Assembly (NCBI RefSeq): GCF_000374845.1
Contig: NZ_KB895420.1
Coordinates: 124,001 to 188,000 of the forward strand
Direction: 5' to 3'
Source of the DNA: Paenibacillus terrigena DSM 21567
Lineage (GTDB): Bacteria; Bacillota; Bacilli; Paenibacillales; Paenibacillaceae
Length of the DNA: 64,000 nt
The notes beneath the pieces are model-generated. The model saw only the letters and a program-made list of their open reading frames with translations. It did no database searches and was not told the DNA's origin. The translations under genes were made by a program, and so were the position numbers. This document shows, piece after piece, positions 60,132 through 64,000 of the stretch (position 1 is its first letter; the number at the start of each line of letters is the position of its first letter).

Positions 60132-61790
60132 TTAGTTCATACTATCGCTTGCGAGCACTTGCTTCGTGCTTGCATCGATACCTTCATTCTTCGCTTGCCC
60201 GTCACCTGCAGCAGGTGCGGGTGCTGAGTTGGAAGTACGAAGCGGGATTTCTTTCAAGAAGAAGACCAACCCAAGTGCAAGGACTAGCACAATCGTACCT
60301 GTTAAGAATACCGTAGACAAGGTGGAGCCTAGTGCATCTCGGATCATATCCAGCATTTTGGTGAACAACGGTTGAATATCAGTTGGCAATTTCGCCATCG
60401 TCTCATCAATCAGTGGTTTGTTCATCAAGGTCTGCGGATTTGCGAACCCTGCTAATTGCTTCGCAATATTCGGATCCATTTTCGTCATATCGACGCCATG
60501 GGCTGCAGCGGACTGCATTTTGTCTGTAATATTATGCTTCAGGCTCGTCGCCATAACGGAACCCATAACAGCAATCCCGATTGTACCACCTAAGTTACGG
60601 AACAATTGCGATGATGCTGTTGCAACACCGATTTCCTTGTGCGGTACGGCATTTTGCGTAGCGAGAGAGAAGACCGGCATCCCGAGTCCAAGGCCAATAC
60701 CGAAGACGATCATACTGATTACAGCCGTCGTTACATTTGTCATGAAGACCATGATGGCCATACCAGCGATCATGATCGGTATGCCAAGCATAGCGAAGCG
60801 TTTATATTTTCCGATCTTCGAGATCTTTTGACCTGTGATGGCAGCGGTAATGACCATGAAGATGGACATTGGCATTGTGACATAACCTGCATAAGTCGGC
60901 GAAATTTGAAGAACCCCTTGCACGAAGAAGGACAAGTAGATCAAGGCGCCCATCATTCCGAAGTTCATCATGAAGCCAATTAAGTTGGATACGGTAACGA
61001 TACCGTTTTTAAATAAAGACAGCGGAAGCACAGGGCTTTTCGCGTGTTTCTCGACAAAGATAAAGATAATGGCAGAAATAATCGTAGCTGCGAGTAATCC
61101 TAGGATTTGCGGTGAGCCCCATTTATATTCTGTGCCCCCCCAAGAGAAGGCAAGAAGTAATGGAACGAGTGACGTTGTCAGGAAAATTGAACCCAAGTAG
61201 TCAATCGATTCTGATTTTTTGCGATCCACTTTCGGGAACAAGAAAATAATCATGAAGAATGCGACAACACCAAGTGGTAAGAAGATCCAGAAGATCCAAT
61301 GCCAATCCATGTTATCGATCATATAACCACCGAGCGTAGGCCCGATTACACTCGAGAATCCGAATACGGCTGTCATGAGTCCAGTCCATTTACCACGTTC
61401 ACGCGGCGGGAACAAGTCACCTACAGCGGTAAAGGAAGTCGCCATAATAATCCCTGCGCCGATCCCTTGAATCCCTCGATACGTAATAAATTGATAGACA
61501 TCGGATGATGTCCCGGTTAGGAAGGCCCCGACCATGAAGAATAAGATCCCGGCTAGCAGGAATGGTTTACGTCCATAAATATCGGACAATTTACCGACCA
61601 ATACGGTCGCGATCGTCGACGTCAACAAATAAATGTTAATCGTCCATGTGTATAGATCCATACCGTCTAGTATGGAAATAATGCGCGGCATGGCGGTACT
61701 GCCAATCGTCTGATTGATCGCCGCGAAGAACATGGCAGCCATGATGGCGACCATGATCGTAATTTTACGTTTCAAGGATAAATGCTCCAT
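60132..61790 (-). CDS. MFS multidrug exporter, DHA2 (14-TM, EmrB/QacA) family
   Basis: This 552-residue membrane protein has about 14 hydrophobic helices. It shows the DHA2 signatures: motif A-like GKLSDIYGRKP in loop 2-3, motif B-like RGIQGIGAGIIM, and motif C FGFSSVIGPTLGGYM in helix 5. The last 60 residues are hydrophilic. It expels drugs or other hydrophobic compounds with the proton gradient. It lies 25 bp after a MarR-type regulator gene on the same strand, the classic arrangement for a drug-induced exporter. The AGGAG site is about 15 bp from the ATG, a little far. Confidence 0.93.
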   Translation of the reverse strand: MEHLSLKRKITIMVAIMAAMFFAAINQTIGSTAMPRIISILDGMDLYTWTINIYLLTSTIATVLVGKLSDIYGRKPFLLAGILFFMVGAFLTGTSSDVYQFITYRGIQGIGAGIIMATSFTAVGDLFPPRERGKWTGLMTAVFGFSSVIGPTLGGYMIDNMDWHWIFWIFLPLGVVAFFMIIFLFPKVDRKKSESIDYLGSIFLTTSLVPLLLAFSWGGTEYKWGSPQILGLLAATIISAIIFIFVEKHAKSPVLPLSLFKNGIVTVSNLIGFMMNFGMMGALIYLSFFVQGVLQISPTYAGYVTMPMSIFMVITAAITGQKISKIGKYKRFAMLGIPIMIAGMAIMVFMTNVTTAVISMIVFGIGLGLGMPVFSLATQNAVPHKEIGVATASSQLFRNLGGTIGIAVMGSVMATSLKHNITDKMQSAAAHGVDMTKMDPNIAKQLAGFANPQTLMNKPLIDETMAKLPTDIQPLFTKMLDMIRDALGSTLSTVFLTGTIVLVLALGLVFFLKEIPLRTSNSAPAPAAGDGQAKNEGIDASTKQVLASDSMN

Positions 61791-61815
61791 GATGTTTTCT
61801 TCTACTCCTTTTACT

Positions 61816-62244
61816 CTATTTATCTATCTTCGCAAGCACTGTCGTCAGAATGCGCTTCAAGTGCTTGATATCTTCGTCCGGTAATGAACCGAAGAACATC
61901 GCGATGGTTTCTTTCTGGTCTTCCATCACTTGATGTGTGATCTGTCTGCCCTCCTCCGTAATCTGAATGTAGACGACGCGCCGGTCATCTTCTGCACGTG
62001 TACGTTCAATGTAGCCTTCCGACAATAGTCGGTCGGCTGCGCCAGTCACGGCACCTGAAGTAATGCACAAGGCTTCTGCAAGCTGCGACACTTTCTGCGG
62101 ACCATGCTGCTCCAGTTTGAAGAGCATTTTGAATTGAGGGAGGGTCAATTGGTGAACCATACGTTTGTTCCAATTCTGAGACATGCTCTTGATTAGCGTC
62201 TTAAATAAGGTAGATACTTCAACCAATTCTGTGTTGATCGGCAT
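61816..62244 (-). CDS. MarR-family transcriptional regulator
   Basis: This 142-residue winged-helix repressor has a dimerisation helix (ELVEVSTLFKTLIKSM), a central HTH with KVSQLAEALCITSGAVTGAADRLLSEGYIER, and the wing AEDRRVVYIQITEEG, all diagnostic of MarR. It probably represses its own operon with the MFS exporter and is released by an exported compound. GAGGAGAA precedes the ATG. Its promoter is clear, and a short palindrome overlaps the predicted start of transcription. Confidence 0.93.
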   Translation of the reverse strand: MPINTELVEVSTLFKTLIKSMSQNWNKRMVHQLTLPQFKMLFKLEQHGPQKVSQLAEALCITSGAVTGAADRLLSEGYIERTRAEDDRRVVYIQITEEGRQITHQVMEDQKETIAMFFGSLPDEDIKHLKRILTTVLAKIDK

Positions 62245-62362
62245 GTTGATTCTCCTCGAATGGCTTCGGGGTATGCACGATTCAGCATGTTCAATAGCAG
62301 CTAGCAGCAGCCCACCCCAATGCTCAGTTTATTTGCGGCACATATTTTTTATGACTAAAACA

Positions 62363-62376
62363 ATTCACTATCGAAT
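62363..62376. promoter_or_regulatory. Candidate MarR operator
   Basis: ATTCACTATCGAAT has ATTC/GAAT arms around a six-base centre and overlaps the expected start site of the marR-MFS transcript. It is a modest palindrome and could be chance. Confidence 0.35.
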
Positions 62377-62384
62377 ATTTAGAC

Positions 62385-62413
62385 AGTATAAATCTTTTGA
62401 TTTAAAACGTCAA
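62385..62413 (-). promoter_or_regulatory. Promoter of the MarR-MFS operon
   Basis: On the minus strand TTGACG (62413-62408), a 17-bp spacer and TATACT (62390-62385) form a good SigA promoter, with a 5' leader of about 130 bp before the MarR start codon. Confidence 0.8.
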
Positions 62414-62524
62414 TAGGTAAAGGAAAAGTGTACCAACAGGGAAAAACGTAAATAATATGGTGGCAGAAAAGGCTTCAAATGATATTCTAATAGAAGAAAA
62501 AGATGCAGAATGAGGATGGAAGAT

Positions 62525-62926
62525 ATGAAATGGATTGAAGTAGCAGCCGCTATTATTGAGAATAAAGCAGGTTCGATTCTGATCGCGAGACGGAAGGCAG
62601 GGAAATCGCAGGCCGGATTATGGGAGTTCCCTGGAGGCAAAATTGAACCCGGTGAATCCATCGAAGCTTGTATTCGGCGGGAGCTGATGGAAGAGCTTCA
62701 GATCGAAGTAGCGATAAAATCGTATTTCGGCACGCACGAACATCCATATGAGACGGCGAATATCCGGTTAATTGCCTATAAAGTCGTTTACCTTCGAGGC
62801 GATATCAGGCTCATCGACCATGATGCGTATCGTTGGGTACGGCGTGAGGAACTTACTGAGATCGCTTTTGCCCCGGCGGATGTACTATTTGTTCAGATGC
62901 TGCAAGCAGAATTGGAGGAGAAGTGA
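62525..62926 (+). CDS. MutT-like Nudix hydrolase ((deoxy)nucleoside triphosphate pyrophosphohydrolase)
   Basis: This protein is 133 residues from the ATG at 62525; in-frame ATGs at 62510 and 62516 are possible, but only 62525 has GAGG at nine bases. The Nudix box GGKIEPGESIEACIRRELMEEL is complete, with E in position to bind Mg. The surrounding WEFPGGKIEPGE and YRWVRREEL are typical of MutT that removes 8-oxo-dGTP. It is immediately followed (stop TGA, then ATG) by a MazG-like pyrophosphohydrolase, forming a nucleotide-pool sanitising pair. Confidence 0.9.
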   Translation: MKWIEVAAAIIENKAGSILIARRKAGKSQAGLWEFPGGKIEPGESIEACIRRELMEELQIEVAIKSYFGTHEHPYETANIRLIAYKVVYLRGDIRLIDHDAYRWVRREELTEIAFAPADVLFVQMLQAELEEK

Positions 62927-63259
62927 ATGCCAACCTATACATATAACAAGCTCGTTCGTGACTTGATTCCACACATCATTGAGGCACAGGGCAAAAGAGC
63001 GAATACGAGAGTATTAGAAGATTCCGATTATAAGGAAGCGTTGAAAGTCAAATATCGCGAGGAATCCCAGGAATATTTTGAAGCGGACAATGATGGAGAG
63101 GCACTTGAAGAACTGGCTGATGCCCTAGAGGTCATCCGAGCGTTAGCGGCTGTACATGGGGCCTCTTGGGACGAGCTCGAACAAATCCGTGCGAAGAAGG
63201 CTGCAGAGCGCGGGGGTTTTCAAGATCGTATTTATTTGATCGATGTGGTGGAGGATTGA
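62927..63259 (+). CDS. MazG-like nucleotide pyrophosphohydrolase
   Basis: This 110-residue protein begins MPTYTYNKLVRDLIPHIIEAQGK, the hallmark start of the phosphoribosyl-ATP pyrophosphohydrolase-like family. The metal-binding Glu/Asp set of the all-alpha NTP pyrophosphohydrolase fold follows (YREESQEYFEA and LEELADALEVIRAL), then KKAAERGGFQDRIYL at the end. It hydrolyses non-canonical or modified nucleoside triphosphates. It starts at the first base after the stop codon of the MutT gene, so the two are co-translated. Confidence 0.9.
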   Translation: MPTYTYNKLVRDLIPHIIEAQGKRANTRVLEDSDYKEALKVKYREESQEYFEADNDGEALEELADALEVIRALAAVHGASWDELEQIRAKKAAERGGFQDRIYLIDVVED

Positions 63260-63313
63260 ATAAAGTCCATTTCCAGTAATATGAGGGTGATTTAGGGGAG
63301 GAGAAGCTCGCTT

Positions 63314-64000
63314 ATGGAATTCATTCTAACCGTTCATGACATCTTACAACGTCCTCTTTTTCAGAATGCGAAGGTGGTCGCGGGTGTTGGCGGATTAGCC
63401 CGTCGCGTGCGTTGGGTTCATATCCTTGAAGTATCGAATTTCGACCAATTGATCAATGGAGAAGAATTAATTCTGACAACAGGCATTAGCTTTCATTCGG
63501 ATCCATCCTATGCCGTGAGTTATGTAGAGGAATTAGCGAAGCAGAATGCTTCTTGTCTATGTATTGAACTGGGCAAGTTTTTTGACAAAGTACCTGAGGC
63601 GATGATTGAGGCGGCCAATAGACATCAGCTGCCACTCATTATTTTCCCGCACACCGTTCGGTTTGTGGATATTACGCAAGATCTACATTCGATGATCATT
63701 AATAGTCACCATCGCATTCTGCAAGAATTAGAGAGTGTGTCAAGGGAATTCCATCGACTTACGTTAACTTCGCAAGGGGTTACTAATGTCCTTAAGCTGC
63801 TACATACGAGTACCAAAGCACAAGTCATCTACGTTCCGACACAGGGGCAACCAACCTTCAATCCTGCGCTGCCGATTCAGAAACAGAAGAGTTTTTTGGA
63901 AGCGCTATCGAACCAAATTCCGGAAATGCCAGAGAATAAACCCAATGTCGTGCCAATGGAGTGGGAGTTCGATAACAAGACCATGATCCTGCAATCTGTA
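63314..64000 (+). CDS. PucR-family transcriptional regulator, N-terminal part (3' end outside window)
   Basis: The frame is open from ATG 63314 to the window end (229 codons, no stop). GGGGAGGAG lies upstream, somewhat far from the ATG. The N-terminal domain is the PucR-type sensing domain of purine-catabolism regulators: LTVHDILQRPLFQNAKVVAG, WVHILEVSNF, then LINGEELILTTGI and later LPLIIFPHTVRFVDI. The C-terminal DNA-binding part lies beyond the window. Such regulators control purine, allantoin or amino-acid derived pathways; the target is unknown here because the next genes are not visible. Confidence 0.88.
   Translation, partial: MEFILTVHDILQRPLFQNAKVVAGVGGLARRVRWVHILEVSNFDQLINGEELILTTGISFHSDPSYAVSYVEELAKQNASCLCIELGKFFDKVPEAMIEAANRHQLPLIIFPHTVRFVDITQDLHSMIINSHHRILQELESVSREFHRLTLTSQGVTNVLKLLHTSTKAQVIYVPTQGQPTFNPALPIQKQKSFLEALSNQIPEMPENKPNVVPMEWEFDNKTMILQSV

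Noticed and set aside
1-64000. tRNA, rRNA, riboswitch or transposase genes
   Set aside because: I found no cloverleaf with a GTTCRANNC arm, no rRNA signature, no known aptamer core and no DDE or serine/tyrosine recombinase motifs by eye. Short or degenerate cases could be missed.

Overview
The window reads as chromosomal DNA of a spore-former-type Firmicute close to Paenibacillus. The signs are C-terminal SLH triplets on very large secreted proteins, three CUT1 sugar ABC importers, a YesM/YesN-type two-component pair, a des-desK-desR membrane-fluidity operon, strong AGGAGG-type ribosome sites with several TTG and GTG starts, and CcpA-type cre boxes. I see no rRNA, tRNA, CRISPR array, insertion sequence or phage gene. 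Most of the window looks like ordinary chromosome rather than a mobile island.

Layout, left half. 1-5.6 kb: the tail of an AraC regulator, then a sugar-uptake operon (lipoprotein, two permeases, two Gfo/Idh/MocA oxidoreductases). 5.8-13.7 kb: two convergent S-layer-anchored surface proteins, one joining lamin-tail domains to a calcineurin-like phosphoesterase, the other carrying a CAP domain. 13.8-19.2 kb: a kinase-like phosphotransferase, a HEAT protein, a 59-residue protein, a MATE pump, a decayed Fic gene and an AlkC-like DNA glycosylase. 19.3-29.3 kb: a beta-1,2-glucooligosaccharide locus (LacI regulator, GH94-type phosphorylase and GH3 beta-glucosidase, divergent from a binding protein and two permeases) with a well-resolved divergent promoter and palindromic operators. 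29.4-33.0 kb: nirB-nirD-nirC behind an FNR-type box.

Layout, right half. 33.6-40.9 kb: a YesN/YesM pair divergent from an LplB/LplC/LplA-type importer. 41.1-44.0 kb: des-desK-desR with a candidate DesR inverted repeat. 44.2-46.8 kb: a sulfatase, a DUF523 protein and an unrecognised protein. 47.1-53.3 kb: a 2064-residue SLH protein with three 675-bp tandem repeats. 53.5-54.8 kb: an M20 peptidase. 55.0-60.1 kb: a three-gene operon of a TerB-N/TerB-C protein, a BrxD-like ATPase and an Lhr-like helicase. 60.1-62.2 kb: MarR plus a 14-TM MFS exporter. 62.5-64 kb: a MutT hydrolase, a MazG-like pyrophosphohydrolase and the start of a PucR regulator.

The strongest candidate for a little-described system is the TerB/BrxD-like/Lhr-helicase operon. 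It looks like a DNA-processing module built from BREX-associated parts but without any BREX methylase or PglZ nearby. The most complete pathway is the beta-1,2-glucan locus. Its regulator, enzymes, transporter, both promoters and three operator-like palindromes can all be read from the sequence.
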